DNA from: Myxococcota bacterium
GTDB taxonomy: Bacteria; Myxococcota_A; UBA9160; UBA4427
Length of the DNA: 64,000 nucleotides
Reading direction: 5' to 3'
Assembly: GCA_041389495.1 (NCBI GenBank)
Contig: JAWKRT010000005.1
Location: 1-64,000 of the forward strand
The notes under the pieces were generated by a model. It worked only from the letters and a program-made list of their open reading frames with translations. It was not told where the DNA came from and made no database searches. This document shows, in pieces, positions 8,808 to 18,123 of this stretch (positions are counted from its first letter, which is position 1; each line of letters starts with the position of its first letter). Position numbers and translations under genes: made by a program.

Positions 8808-10339
8808 GCGAGGCCGCGCCCGTCCCGATGTCCGGCGCGGCACCGGCGGAGCCCGCGCGGCGGCGCACCGAGGGCGGGCCCGACCTCCGCCTCGCGGCGA
8901 TCCTGTTCGCGGCGATCCCCGCGGTCGCGTTCCTCGTGTGCGGCATCGCGTTCGCGTCGGGGACTCGCGGCGACGAGATGACCATGGTGGTGATCGCCAT
9001 GTTCACGTTCGTCGTCGGCGTCCTGCCCATCGCCGTCCAGGCGCTGCTCCCGGCGAGCCGTCGCCACCTGTTCATCTCCCTCTTCGCGCTCGCCTTCCTC
9101 GTGTACTTCGTGCTGCCGGTGTTCCCGGAGTACTTCTGGAGCGACCACGAGGGCTTCCAGCGCGATCGCCTCATCAACATCGCCCCGGCCGACATCGTCA
9201 ACGGTCAGCTCGCCGCGCTCGTCGCGCTGTGCTCGGTGCTCGCGGGCTTCGCACTGCCGCTCGGCAAGGTCGCGGCGGCCGTGCTGCCGTCGCCGCGGTA
9301 CGACTGGGGCTACGCGAACACCCTGCTCATCGCCGTGCTGATGATCGCGTTCGGGTGGCTGATCTTCCTGCTCGGTCAGTTCGGACTGCTTCCGCGCGAC
9401 CTCGGGACGGGCTTCCTCGGCACCCTCAGCTCGAGCTACTACCTCGGCAACGGCATGCTCGTCATCGCGGCGCTCCGACACCGCTCGCGCGCCGCGGTCC
9501 TGCTTCTCCTGGTGATGTTGCCGCCGTCGATGGGCTTCGCCTTCTTCACGGGCTCGAAGAAGCTCGTGCTCGCCCCGCTCGCGACCATCGCACTCGCCCA
9601 CATCGTGACCACCCGACGCGTGCGAATCTCGTGGTTCCTCGGCGGCCTCGTGGCGATCACGTTCCTGTATCCGATCGCGCAGTTCTACCGCGACGTCGTC
9701 CAGGTCGGGAACCAGCTCGGCGCGGTCGAGGTGCTCCGCAATCCCGGTCGCGCCATCGGATTGTTGTCCGCGTTCGTGAGCTCGGTCGACTGGGGCGAGT
9801 ACCTCCTCGCCGGGCTGAACGCGACGTCGTCGCGCATGAGTGCGCTCGGCATCCTGTCCGTGATCGTGCGCGACACGCCCGACGCGGTCCCGTTCCAGGG
9901 AGGCTGGACCGTCGGGCTCGTGTTCATCTCCTACATCCCGCGCATCGTCTGGCCGGACAAGCCGATCACCACGATCGGGCAGTGGGTCACCGACAACTAC
10001 GGCGCGGGCCCGATCGTGACGTCGCAGACAGGGCCGTCGCAGGTCGGGGAGCTCTTCTTCAACTTCGGGTGGCCCGGCATCATCCTCGGGATGCTGGTGA
10101 TCGGGATGCTCTTCCGCCTGATGAGCGAGATGGTGTTCCGGCCGAACGCACCGACGGTCGCGCTGATCACGGCCGTCACCGCGTTGTGGACGATCCTGCT
10201 GAGCCTGCAGGGCGCGCTCACGGGCCTGATCAACGGCTTCGTCTTCGCATTGATCCCGATCGTCGCCGCGCACCTGATCGTCCGCTTCGTGCTCGGTGGG
10301 CGGCCTGCGGCGCGAGGAGCGGAACCCTACTCCGCGTAG
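8804..10339 (+). CDS. Wzy-like O-antigen/EPS polymerase
   Basis: A 511-aa polytopic membrane protein with about ten to twelve hydrophobic helices. A large loop between late helices carries YIPRIVWPDKP and GELFFNFGWPGI, which is typical of O-antigen polymerase/ligase-type proteins. Wzy polymerases join lipid-linked repeat units on the periplasmic side of the inner membrane. Sequence conservation in this group is low, so the assignment rests on topology, length, the loop motifs and the locus. The ATG start overlaps the preceding stop (ATGA), ending the five-gene operon. The last 13 bases overlap the convergent gene at 10327. It is the only polymerase-like gene seen in the window. Confidence 0.8.
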   Translation: MSEAAPVPMSGAAPAEPARRRTEGGPDLRLAAILFAAIPAVAFLVCGIAFASGTRGDEMTMVVIAMFTFVVGVLPIAVQALLPASRRHLFISLFALAFLVYFVLPVFPEYFWSDHEGFQRDRLINIAPADIVNGQLAALVALCSVLAGFALPLGKVAAAVLPSPRYDWGYANTLLIAVLMIAFGWLIFLLGQFGLLPRDLGTGFLGTLSSSYYLGNGMLVIAALRHRSRAAVLLLLVMLPPSMGFAFFTGSKKLVLAPLATIALAHIVTTRRVRISWFLGGLVAITFLYPIAQFYRDVVQVGNQLGAVEVLRNPGRAIGLLSAFVSSVDWGEYLLAGLNATSSRMSALGILSVIVRDTPDAVPFQGGWTVGLVFISYIPRIVWPDKPITTIGQWVTDNYGAGPIVTSQTGPSQVGELFFNFGWPGIILGMLVIGMLFRLMSEMVFRPNAPTVALITAVTALWTILLSLQGALTGLINGFVFALIPIVAAHLIVRFVLGGRPAARGAEPYSA

Positions 10340-12219
10340 CCGAGGTTTCGCAGCAGCTCGATCGGGATGTCGGATTCGGTGTCGCTCTCGACGGGGTGCC
10401 AGTACGGAACCGCCGCCTCGAGCGCCGCTCGCAGTCGGTCCAGTCGCGCTCGATCGCTTCCGGCGACGTCCCGATGCTCGGTCGGATCGCGCAGGAGGTC
10501 GTAGACCTGCGTCGTCTCCCCGTAGCCGGACCAGACGAGCTTCGCGTCAGCGAGGTCGATTCCGCGTTGCACGATCAGCGTCTGGTACGGGCGATGCCAC
10601 GCGGACGGAGTCCGGATGTACGACGATGCGTAGCGCTCGTCGCGCCGAAGGCGAACGCGCGCGTCGACCCAGCGATCGAGGGATTCCACGCGCTCGCCGC
10701 GCGGGCGGGCGGCGAGTCGAGGAAGGAGGTCGAAGAAGTCGCGGGCTTCGAGGCGTCCCCCGACCCGCTCCGCGGCGACGTCTTCGGCGCACAGGATCGC
10801 GGGGAGGTGGAGCAGCTCGGGATGGAGCGACAGGCCGTGCCCGAGCCCGCCGTGCTCGCCGAACTCCTCGCCGTGGTCGGACGTGAGGAACACGAGTGTC
10901 GACGGCCCGAGGGCGCGCACGGCGTCGCCGATGAGTGCGCTCACCTGACCGTCCGCGAACGACAGCTCGCGCTCGTACGCCCGGTGCGCGTTGGCCGGCA
11001 CCTGGAGGTTGGCGTCGCTTCCGCCGCTGAGATAAGGCATGTGCGGGTCGAGGTAGTGCACGTACAGGAACAGTGGCCGAGCCCCCGGCGAGGTGCGCGC
11101 GCGCTCGGCCAGGAAGCGCCGGACGGCTTCGTTCACGTCGGTGGCGCGCGCGTACGGTGCAGTCGGAGAGTCGAGCTCCTCGAACCGGTCGAAGCCGCGG
11201 CTGAAGCCCGACGCGATGCCCACGTTCGCGTAGTTGGCCACGAACGCGGCAGTCTCGTAACCGGCGCGCCGCATCACCTCCGCGAGCGTCGTCGCACCGC
11301 TCGCGAGGCGAAGTCCGCGATCGATCGCTCCGTGCTCCTCGGGAAGGAGGCCCGTGAAGAACGAGGCCACCGACGGACGCGTCCACGGCGCATTCGCATG
11401 CACGTCGGCGAAGCGCACACACTTCGCTGCGAGCGCGTCGAGAGCGGGCATCGAGTGCGTGGTGTTGCCGTACTCCGCGAGCGAGTCCGCTCGCCAGGTG
11501 TCGACGAGCACGAAGACGAGACTGCGCGGGTCGAGGTCGCCGTTCGCGCTCGCGAGCGGCGACGGCGCCACGGGCGCGCTCGTCGACGCCGCGCGGCCGC
11601 GCGCCCATTCGGCCTCGCGCACGTCCTCGATCGGCGTCGCGAGCGCGTAGTACGCGGGCGTCCCGAGCAGGGTGTTGTGGCGGAGCAGGTGCCAGCGCGA
11701 CCCGTCCGATGCGTGGAAGGCCAGCAATACCGCCGCGGGCGTCGCGATGAACCCCGATGCGGCCGTCGCAGCGAGAGGGGCGGCCGGAAGCGAAGCGCGC
11801 CCGCGATCGACGATCCACGCGTAGAGCAGACCGCCGAGGAGGGTCGCCGCGAGGACGCTCGCGCCGTCGTCGGGCCGGTGCGTGAGCTCGCGGACGTGCC
11901 ACACCGCGACGGCGGCGACGCCGAGCGATGCCACCGCGCCGAGGGGGCGTGCGAGCCGCGCTGCGAGACGAGCCGTCGCGTGCAGGGCGACGGCGAGCGC
12001 CGCGTAGGCGAGTGCGACGGGGACGAGGTCGGCGGCCGGATGCGTGTAGCGATCGCACGCGAGCGCGAGGCCCTGGAAGCCGGCGGCAAGGGCGAGCGCC
12101 TCGGCGACGAAACGTACGCCTCCATGTCGCGCTGCGGATCCGTCACTCGCGGTCATGTCGCTCTCCGCTGACACCGGTGGGGGACTGTCGGGTCCACACG
12201 CTCCCGCGGCATCGCTCAC
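10327..12219 (-). CDS. Membrane-anchored sulfatase/alkaline-phosphatase-superfamily protein
   Basis: A 630-aa protein with about five N-terminal membrane helices (roughly residues 35-170) and a periplasmic alkaline-phosphatase-fold domain. The metal-binding start FVLVDTWRADS lies near 235, the nucleophile region APWTRPSVASFFTG near 280, and the second metal cluster TSDHGEEFGEH near 443. The Cys/Ser that is converted to formylglycine in true sulfatases is Thr here (PWTRPS). The enzyme may therefore be a phospho- or phosphoethanolamine-transferase-like hydrolase rather than a sulfatase. The GTG start at 12219 overlaps the stop of the upstream glycosyltransferase (GTGA). An alternative ATG at 12156 has a better GGAG site, which would shorten the protein to 609 aa. 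It probably modifies the polysaccharide. Confidence 0.85.
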   Translation of the reverse strand: MSDAAGACGPDSPPPVSAESDMTASDGSAARHGGVRFVAEALALAAGFQGLALACDRYTHPAADLVPVALAYAALAVALHATARLAARLARPLGAVASLGVAAVAVWHVRELTHRPDDGASVLAATLLGGLLYAWIVDRGRASLPAAPLAATAASGFIATPAAVLLAFHASDGSRWHLLRHNTLLGTPAYYALATPIEDVREAEWARGRAASTSAPVAPSPLASANGDLDPRSLVFVLVDTWRADSLAEYGNTTHSMPALDALAAKCVRFADVHANAPWTRPSVASFFTGLLPEEHGAIDRGLRLASGATTLAEVMRRAGYETAAFVANYANVGIASGFSRGFDRFEELDSPTAPYARATDVNEAVRRFLAERARTSPGARPLFLYVHYLDPHMPYLSGGSDANLQVPANAHRAYERELSFADGQVSALIGDAVRALGPSTLVFLTSDHGEEFGEHGGLGHGLSLHPELLHLPAILCAEDVAAERVGGRLEARDFFDLLPRLAARPRGERVESLDRWVDARVRLRRDERYASSYIRTPSAWHRPYQTLIVQRGIDLADAKLVWSGYGETTQVYDLLRDPTEHRDVAGSDRARLDRLRAALEAAVPYWHPVESDTESDIPIELLRNLGYAE

Positions 12220-13367
12220 GGTCCGCGACGGGTAGCGCGAAGCGCGGGTGGTTGCGCCTCACCGGCGGTCTCGCGGAGGACGGTGCACAGGGCGTCGACC
12301 GAACGTTCCCAGGTGAGCTCCGCGACGCGCCGCGCGCCGACCTCGACGCGGCGTGCGACATCGGGCCGCCCGACGAGCACGTCCTCGATCGCGCGTGCGA
12401 CGTCGTCGGGATCGGTCGGGCGGAAGTAGCGCGCGGCGCCTCCCGCGATCTCGCGGAACGACGGCAAGTCGCTCGCGAGGATCGGTGTCCTCGCGAGCAT
12501 CGCCTCGAGCAGCGGATGCCCGAAGGTCTCGAGCAGGGAAGGGAACACGAGCGCGAGCGCGCCGCGGTAGTACGCGAGCACCTGGGCGTAGGGTACGGCG
12601 CCGAGGAAGCGCACACGGCTCGCAACGCCGAGCCGGCGCGCCTCGGATTCGAGATGGCGCGCCCAGCCTGGGTCGAGATCGCGTCCGCCGGCGATCCAGA
12701 ACTCGACACGCGGGTCGACGCGGAGCAGCGCCTCGAAGACGACCTCGAGATTCTTGTGTCGCTCGAGGTTCGCGGGCACGAACAGGTAGGGCGGGAGCGG
12801 GCCCTCGGCCGCGGCGGCGATTGGCGCCGTCTCGAACGCGGCGGCGTCGATCCCGTGCGGGACGATCGTGAAACGCTCCGGGGCGATGCCGACGAGCGGG
12901 CCGATCGCGTCGGCGGCGGCGCGCGTCGGCGTCACGACGCGCACGTCCGGTCGACGCACGCCGCGGCGGACGAGCCGGAAGAGGAGCCGCGTGCGCGGCG
13001 TGTCGTAGAAGCGACGGTCGTAGATGTTGAGATTGCGGAGCGCGACCACCGTCGGCGCGTGGCCGACCGCGGGGGCGACGTCCGCCGGGCAGTAGAGCAC
13101 GTCGAACTCGCGCGCGGCGCGTGGGAGCCACAGCTGCTCGACGGCCACGCGTGCGAGCGTGCCCACGCCGCGCGACTCGGGCAGGTCGACCTCGATCCTC
13201 GGCAGCCCCGCCGCCTCCTCCGCGGACAGCCGACCCCGCGCGATGGCAACGTGGAACGAAAGGCCGCGATCGACGCGCGCGGCTTCGCGCAGGAGATTGC
13301 GCAGATAGCTCCGACTGCCGCCGGTCGAGGCGAGCGACAGCCCGTTGACGAGCACGCGGACGGACAC
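12216..13367 (-). CDS. GT4-family glycosyltransferase
   Basis: A 383-aa GT-B retaining glycosyltransferase. The N-terminal glycine-rich segment LASTGGSRSYLRNLL is near residue 13. An acceptor-domain ALRNLNIYDRR segment follows, then the donor domain with FVPANLERHKN and the EX7E element in ETFGHPLLEAM near 278. It transfers a sugar from a nucleotide or GDP donor to the lipid-linked repeat unit at the cytosolic membrane face. Specificity cannot be read. The start is placed at GTG-13367 because the domain begins immediately after it; there is no strong ribosome site. The frame continues upstream to 14492 without protein-like sequence, as the shadow of the gene on the other strand. It is the first gene of a two-gene leftward operon. 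Confidence 0.88.
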   Translation of the reverse strand: MSVRVLVNGLSLASTGGSRSYLRNLLREAARVDRGLSFHVAIARGRLSAEEAAGLPRIEVDLPESRGVGTLARVAVEQLWLPRAAREFDVLYCPADVAPAVGHAPTVVALRNLNIYDRRFYDTPRTRLLFRLVRRGVRRPDVRVVTPTRAAADAIGPLVGIAPERFTIVPHGIDAAAFETAPIAAAAEGPLPPYLFVPANLERHKNLEVVFEALLRVDPRVEFWIAGGRDLDPGWARHLESEARRLGVASRVRFLGAVPYAQVLAYYRGALALVFPSLLETFGHPLLEAMLARTPILASDLPSFREIAGGAARYFRPTDPDDVARAIEDVLVGRPDVARRVEVGARRVAELTWERSVDALCTVLRETAGEAQPPALRATRRGP

Positions 13368-13462
13368 GGCGGCGCAGGGTAGCGGCCCGGTGCGGGCCGC
13401 GGCTGGCAGCCGTGCCGACGATCTCCGATCCTCGCCGCGCCGGCTCCCCCACGAGAGATCGA

Positions 13463-16400
13463 ATGCGGATCCGACCTTCGACCGCGCTCGTCTGCGCGCT
13501 CCTCGCGAGTGGCGGCGCCGCGCACGCCTGGGACATCTGGCCTTCGCCCTTCGGCGGCGGCGAGCGTCTCGACCAGCATCAGGACGAGACGGCCGACGGG
13601 AGCGCCGTCCACGTGCGGCCCGGCGCGCCGGTCGGCCAGACGTTCGTTCCGGACCGGGCCTTCCTCGCGCGACTCGACGTCGCGATCGGAAACCAACGCG
13701 ACGAGCGTCCCGGGTGGATCGGTCTGTGGCGATGGCGCGGCTCGCGCGAGCGGACCGTCGCGAGCGACCCGCTGTGGAGCGATCGAGTCGATCTCGCGGG
13801 ACCACCGAGCTTCGCGACGCGTTCCTTCTTCCCGATGCTCGCCGTCGAGCCCGGGCGCGCGCTCTACCTCGAGCTGCGCGCCGACGGGCGCGGCTCCTTC
13901 CGCGTGAAGCACTCGCCGGTCGGTGGAGACGCCTATCCGCGCGGCGGCGTGATCGGCCCTCCCGATCGGTCCTACGCGCGGTTCGACCTCTGGTTCCGGA
14001 CGTTCGATCGCGGCGATCCGGCGGGCTCGCCCTCGATCGCGGACGATGGCTACGACGCAGCGCCGCGCTGGCGCCGGCCGAAGGCGCCCTCCTCGATCGC
14101 GGGGCGCGACGCATACCTCGCTCGCGTCCGCGCCTTCGCGGGCCATGTTCGCGCCGATGCCGTGCGCAACTGTCGGCAGCCCGACGGAGGCAACGCATTG
14201 CGCGAGGCGCTGCTGTACCGGATCTCGTGCGCCGACGGCGCATGCGACGAGACGCATGCACGGGCGGCGCGCGACATGCTGCGCGCGGTGTACTCGTGGC
14301 GGACGTGCTCTCACGAGGTGCATCCACTCGGCAGCCGTTGTGCTCGGCGCTGCGAGGCGTCGCCGAAGCCCTGGCCCGGCTGGATGCTCGAGCCCGCGCT
14401 CGCCGCACTCTGGCTCGAGTCCTCGCCGAGCTTCGGACCGGACGATCGCCAGCGCACCCGAACGCTCGTCGCGGAGGCCGCGCGGCGCGCATTCCCCGAA
14501 CGCGAGCACGGGGCTTTCAATCGCGCGATGCAGGCCGCCGCGGCCTTCGCGCTCTCCGCTCGGCTCTCCCCCGACGACCCGGACGCGCCCCGATGGCGCG
14601 CCTATGCGGACGAGGTCTGGTCGGCGTTCTGGTCGGTGCGCGACACGCGAGAGGACTCCTCGAGCTACACGGGCGCCGTCTTCGTGCCGTCGCTGCTGCT
14701 CTACGCGGACGCTGCGGGCCGCGACGAGGAGCTGTGGCGAGACGCCGGATTCCGTCTGTTCGTGGACGGTCTCGCGAACACGATCCTCCCGGCCGGGCTG
14801 CCGGCGACGTTCGGCGACGGAGTCGGAGCGTCGCACGAGATCGGAGGTCTGGTCTGGCTCTTCGAGCGCGCCGCGACGCGCCTGCACGAGCCTCGGTATC
14901 GCTGGATCGCCCGGCGTCTCTTCGACTACCACCAGCGCTTCGTCGCCGATGCGCCGCCCGCCGCGGAGTCACTCCAGAAGTCGATCACGTGGCTCGGCCT
15001 CGCATGGCTCGACGCGGATCCGGCGCTCGCGCCGGTTGCCCCGACGGCGCTTCGCGATCGCCGCCTCGTCGATCCCGCGTCGGTGGAGCCGCGCTCGCTC
15101 GATCCGGGGGAGGAGTTCGTCCACGAGATCGCGCTGCCGCTCGACGCCGGTCCGCTCGCGGGTCTCGACGTCGACCTGCGCACGGCAACTGCCACGGAGC
15201 TGCGACTCGAGCTCCGCAGGGACGACGGCACCCGCGTCTTCTCCGAGCGTCGACCGATCCCGGCGGGAGCCCAGCGCGTCGAGTTCCGCCCGCTCGCGCC
15301 GGACGGCGAGGGCTCGTCGCGTTCGGGAGTCGGTGGGCCGCGCGCGCTCACGCTCGCGCTGCGAGCCGATGCCGCGCTCGAGCTCGCGAGTCGCGCGTCC
15401 GGGAGCGGTTCGGGGTGGCTGACCGTCGTACTTCTCGAAGGCGAGGGGTCGCGCATGGTCGAGCGGCGCGAGGGCGCGTTCCTGCCGAACGAGCGCCGTG
15501 TCGAGGGACGGTCGGACTTCGCCTTCGGCCCGGCGCGCGTGCCCTCGAAGCTGGTGCTGCGCTCGGGCTTCGCGGCCGACGACCTCGCGGCCGTTTTCAA
15601 CCTCCTCAGCGCGTATGGGCACGGCCAGGAGGAGACGGGCGCTCTCGTGACGCTCATGGACGGCGGGTCGCTGCTCGTCGAGGACACGCCGACGCCCTAT
15701 TGGGAGCACGAGCGGCGTCGTCACGACGAGTCGGTACCCGTCCTCCGTCGTTATTCCGGCTCGACCGCGGACGCGCCGGCGCCGCCGGCGGCGTCGGTCT
15801 CGGAGTGGATGGACGGTCGCGGTGTGACGATCGCCGCGATCGACTGGCAGGACCGCGGCGGTGCGCGCGCGACGGAGCAGCGCCGCGTGCTGTTCGTCAA
15901 GAATCGATTTCTCGTCGTGCGCGATCGCTTCCGGTTCGGCGGCCCGATGGTCGCGAGTGCAGGTGTCGTATGGCACGTGGGCTCGGTGCTCGGGCGCATG
16001 GGCGACGACTTCGACGCAGTGCTCCCCGCTCCACTCTCGAACGTGTGGGTGATTGCGAATCCCGCGCGCCATCTCTGGCTGTCGCTCGTCGGTCGCCCCG
16101 GTCAGCGCGCGCGCGCGTTCGTGGAGCCATCCTACCTGCCTCCCCCCGGCTGTTCGCGCCACCCGCTCGAGGCCTCGGTGACCGCCGAGTGTCGCCGCGG
16201 CTCGCCGTGGGTGATCGCGACGCGCTGGACGGGCGCGGCGCAGACGGGCGACGAGCTGTGGTTCGACGCCGTGCTCGTGCCGACCTCGCAAGGTCTCGAT
16301 GGGCCGAAACGCGAGGACTCCGTCCGCGTCGTACGAGCGTCGGGGGCGGACCTCGCACTCGAGATCCGCATCGGGGACGAGCGGTGGTCGGTGTGCGATC

Positions 16401-16615
16401 GCCCGGGCACTGCCGCCGGTGCGCCGCGTGCATGCGGGGCCGACGTCGAGACGGACGCCGAGAGCGTCATCGCCCGGCGCGACGCGACAGGCCACTACCT
16501 GCTCGCCCACCGCGTCCGGACGCTCGACACGCGCGGCCTGGTTCGGCGATGGGAGACTCCAGCGACGATCGAGGAGGGTCTCGATCGCTCGCGCGATCGC
16601 GTCGCGGGCCCGTGA
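13463..16615 (+). CDS. Secreted heparinase II/III-like (polysaccharide lyase fold) protein
   Basis: A 1050-aa exported protein. A Sec signal peptide (RIRPSTALVCALLASGGAAHA, cut before WDIWP) begins right after the ATG at 13463, which is preferred over the ATG at 13412. An N-terminal beta-rich region of about 200 residues precedes an alpha-helical toroid-like region (about 210-560) with many Trp/Tyr. A beta-sandwich region follows, with an AYGHGQEETGALVTLMDGG segment (about 715-735) resembling the His/Asp-rich motif of heparinase II/III-like proteins. Cysteine pairs (CRQ, CADGAC, CSHE, CARRC) suggest disulfides and a periplasmic location. A lyase or depolymerase trimming the locus product is the likely role. 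The fold call is by pattern and the substrate is unknown. It is head-to-head with the GT4 gene at 13367. Confidence 0.72.
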   Translation: MRIRPSTALVCALLASGGAAHAWDIWPSPFGGGERLDQHQDETADGSAVHVRPGAPVGQTFVPDRAFLARLDVAIGNQRDERPGWIGLWRWRGSRERTVASDPLWSDRVDLAGPPSFATRSFFPMLAVEPGRALYLELRADGRGSFRVKHSPVGGDAYPRGGVIGPPDRSYARFDLWFRTFDRGDPAGSPSIADDGYDAAPRWRRPKAPSSIAGRDAYLARVRAFAGHVRADAVRNCRQPDGGNALREALLYRISCADGACDETHARAARDMLRAVYSWRTCSHEVHPLGSRCARRCEASPKPWPGWMLEPALAALWLESSPSFGPDDRQRTRTLVAEAARRAFPEREHGAFNRAMQAAAAFALSARLSPDDPDAPRWRAYADEVWSAFWSVRDTREDSSSYTGAVFVPSLLLYADAAGRDEELWRDAGFRLFVDGLANTILPAGLPATFGDGVGASHEIGGLVWLFERAATRLHEPRYRWIARRLFDYHQRFVADAPPAAESLQKSITWLGLAWLDADPALAPVAPTALRDRRLVDPASVEPRSLDPGEEFVHEIALPLDAGPLAGLDVDLRTATATELRLELRRDDGTRVFSERRPIPAGAQRVEFRPLAPDGEGSSRSGVGGPRALTLALRADAALELASRASGSGSGWLTVVLLEGEGSRMVERREGAFLPNERRVEGRSDFAFGPARVPSKLVLRSGFAADDLAAVFNLLSAYGHGQEETGALVTLMDGGSLLVEDTPTPYWEHERRRHDESVPVLRRYSGSTADAPAPPAASVSEWMDGRGVTIAAIDWQDRGGARATEQRRVLFVKNRFLVVRDRFRFGGPMVASAGVVWHVGSVLGRMGDDFDAVLPAPLSNVWVIANPARHLWLSLVGRPGQRARAFVEPSYLPPPGCSRHPLEASVTAECRRGSPWVIATRWTGAAQTGDELWFDAVLVPTSQGLDGPKREDSVRVVRASGADLALEIRIGDERWSVCDRPGTAAGAPRACGADVETDAESVIARRDATGHYLLAHRVRTLDTRGLVRRWETPATIEEGLDRSRDRVAGP

Positions 16616-16617
16616 GC

Positions 16618-16642
16618 GGGCGGCGGTCGCCGACCGGCGCCC
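16618..16642. terminator. Hairpin between convergent genes
   Basis: An 11-position stem (GGGCG-G-CGGTC / GACCG-G-CGCCC) has one G-G mismatch and a GCC loop. It lies exactly in the 36-bp gap between two converging genes. No T-run follows on either strand, so it would be an imperfect bidirectional terminator. Confidence 0.4.
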
Positions 16643-16651
16643 GTCTGGCGA

Positions 16652-17932
16652 CTACGCGCCGGCCGTCGCGATGCGCGCGGCGATGCGCAGCGGCGCGAGC
16701 TCGGGCGCGGGGGCGGCGAAGGGGACCGCCTCCGCGACCGGGGCCGCCGTGCCGTCCCGGTCGCCGGCAGCGAGCTCGTCGAGCACGGCGAGCAGGGCCG
16801 CGGCACTCCGACGCCAGGTGAACTGCGTCACGCGCTCGCGGCCGCGTTTCACGAGTGCCTCGGCCGCGCCTCGCGCGAAGAGAGCCTCCTCGATCGCCTT
16901 CGCGAGTGCGCTCGGCGAGAAGGGATCGGCGTAGAACGCCGCGTCGCCCGCAATCTCGCGGAAGACGGGAATGTCGGCGGCGACGAGCGGGACGTCGGCC
17001 GCCATCGCCTCGAGGAGCGGGTGCCCGAAGGTCTCGAGGTAGGAGGGGAAGACGAACAGGTCCGCGCCGCGGTAGTAGCGCCGGATCTCCGCGTACGGCA
17101 CCTCGCCGAGCAGGTGGATGCCTTCGGCGAGCTCGCCCGCGGCGTCGCGCGCTTCGCGCATCGCCGCGGCGGCGGCCGCATCCGGCTCGTCCCCGACGAT
17201 CACGAGGTCGGGAACGTCCGGCCGGCGCTTCGCCAGCTCGACCCAGGCCTCGATCAGTCGCACGTAGTTCTTGTAGGGATAGACGGAGCTCACGGACAGG
17301 ATGTACCCGCGCTCGTGCGGCTCGCGCTCCTCCCGCGCATCGCGCCACGGCGCCACGTCGATTCCGTGGTGGATGACCTTCCGGCGCGCGGGCTCGAGGC
17401 CGATCGCGTCGCCGATCCAGCTCGCCGAATCGCGGCTCACGAACAGGATGCGGTCGGCGCAGCGGGCGGAGAGCCGAGCCAGTGCGTTCAGCGCGAAGAC
17501 GCGCGCGCGCTGGACCCAGGTGAGCCCCTGTCCTTCGCCGAGCGTGAACACGTTCGGATTCCGGAAGGCGGCCATGGTCGGGCAGCCCGCGTCGAGCGGA
17601 GCCATCTCGCCGGCGGAGAAGTACGCGTCCGCGCCCCACTCGCGCGCGAGGCGGCCTGCTCGGCGGTACGTGAACCGCAGGCGGTCGAGGAGGCCGAGCG
17701 CACCGAGGTACTCGACCTCGACGTTCGCGCACGGCGCGAGTGCAGCGGCCACGCGCGCATCCGCGCACAGCACCTTGAAGCGGTGGCGCGGCGCCTGGCG
17801 CGAGAGCTCGGGGACGATGTTGACGAGATAGGTGAAGCCGCCGCCGCCCTTCGCCATCGAGCCGTCGATCACGATGCGCCGGCCGCGCGCGTCCGTTTCC
17901 CGAAGCCGCACTCCGTCCTTCGTTCGTCCCAC
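16652..17932 (-). CDS. GT4-family glycosyltransferase (SFRNPN-type paralogue)
   Basis: A 426-aa GT-B enzyme. It has an N-terminal IVIDGSMAKGGGGFTYLVN loop (about residues 20-38), AFRNPNVFT near 125, an ILFVSRDSASWIG switch region, SVSSVYPYKNYVRLI at the start of the donor domain, and the EX7E motif in ETFGHPLLEAM near 298. It closely resembles the gene at 30157 and more distantly the one at 12216, so these are paralogues within one locus. Such enzymes add hexoses or deoxyhexoses (often mannose or rhamnose-like) to lipid-linked intermediates; specificity here is unknown. The GTG start has a GAGGGAAGG ribosome site. The C-terminal ~40 residues are Ala/Pro-rich and unlike the paralogues. It is transcribed alone, divergently from the flippase at 18124. 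Confidence 0.9.
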   Translation of the reverse strand: MGRTKDGVRLRETDARGRRIVIDGSMAKGGGGFTYLVNIVPELSRQAPRHRFKVLCADARVAAALAPCANVEVEYLGALGLLDRLRFTYRRAGRLAREWGADAYFSAGEMAPLDAGCPTMAAFRNPNVFTLGEGQGLTWVQRARVFALNALARLSARCADRILFVSRDSASWIGDAIGLEPARRKVIHHGIDVAPWRDAREEREPHERGYILSVSSVYPYKNYVRLIEAWVELAKRRPDVPDLVIVGDEPDAAAAAAMREARDAAGELAEGIHLLGEVPYAEIRRYYRGADLFVFPSYLETFGHPLLEAMAADVPLVAADIPVFREIAGDAAFYADPFSPSALAKAIEEALFARGAAEALVKRGRERVTQFTWRRSAAALLAVLDELAAGDRDGTAAPVAEAVPFAAPAPELAPLRIAARIATAGA

Positions 17933-18123
17933 GGCCTTCCCTCGCCCCGGCCCGATGCGCCGGATTGCCTGCCTGGTGCGGGGTGGCTGCGCGGCGGCGT
18001 TTGTGGCAGGAATCGCCGCTCGCCTCGCGAGAACGCTCGGTCCGATGTGCAGTGGAATGCCGGCCGAACGCCGGGTCGCGCGGCTGCAGGCCCCCCGCCC
18101 GGGGAAGTGGTATCTGAGGTCCC

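Noticed and set aside
10327..12219. True formylglycine sulfatase
   Set aside because: The key Cys/Ser is Thr in the PWTRPS motif.
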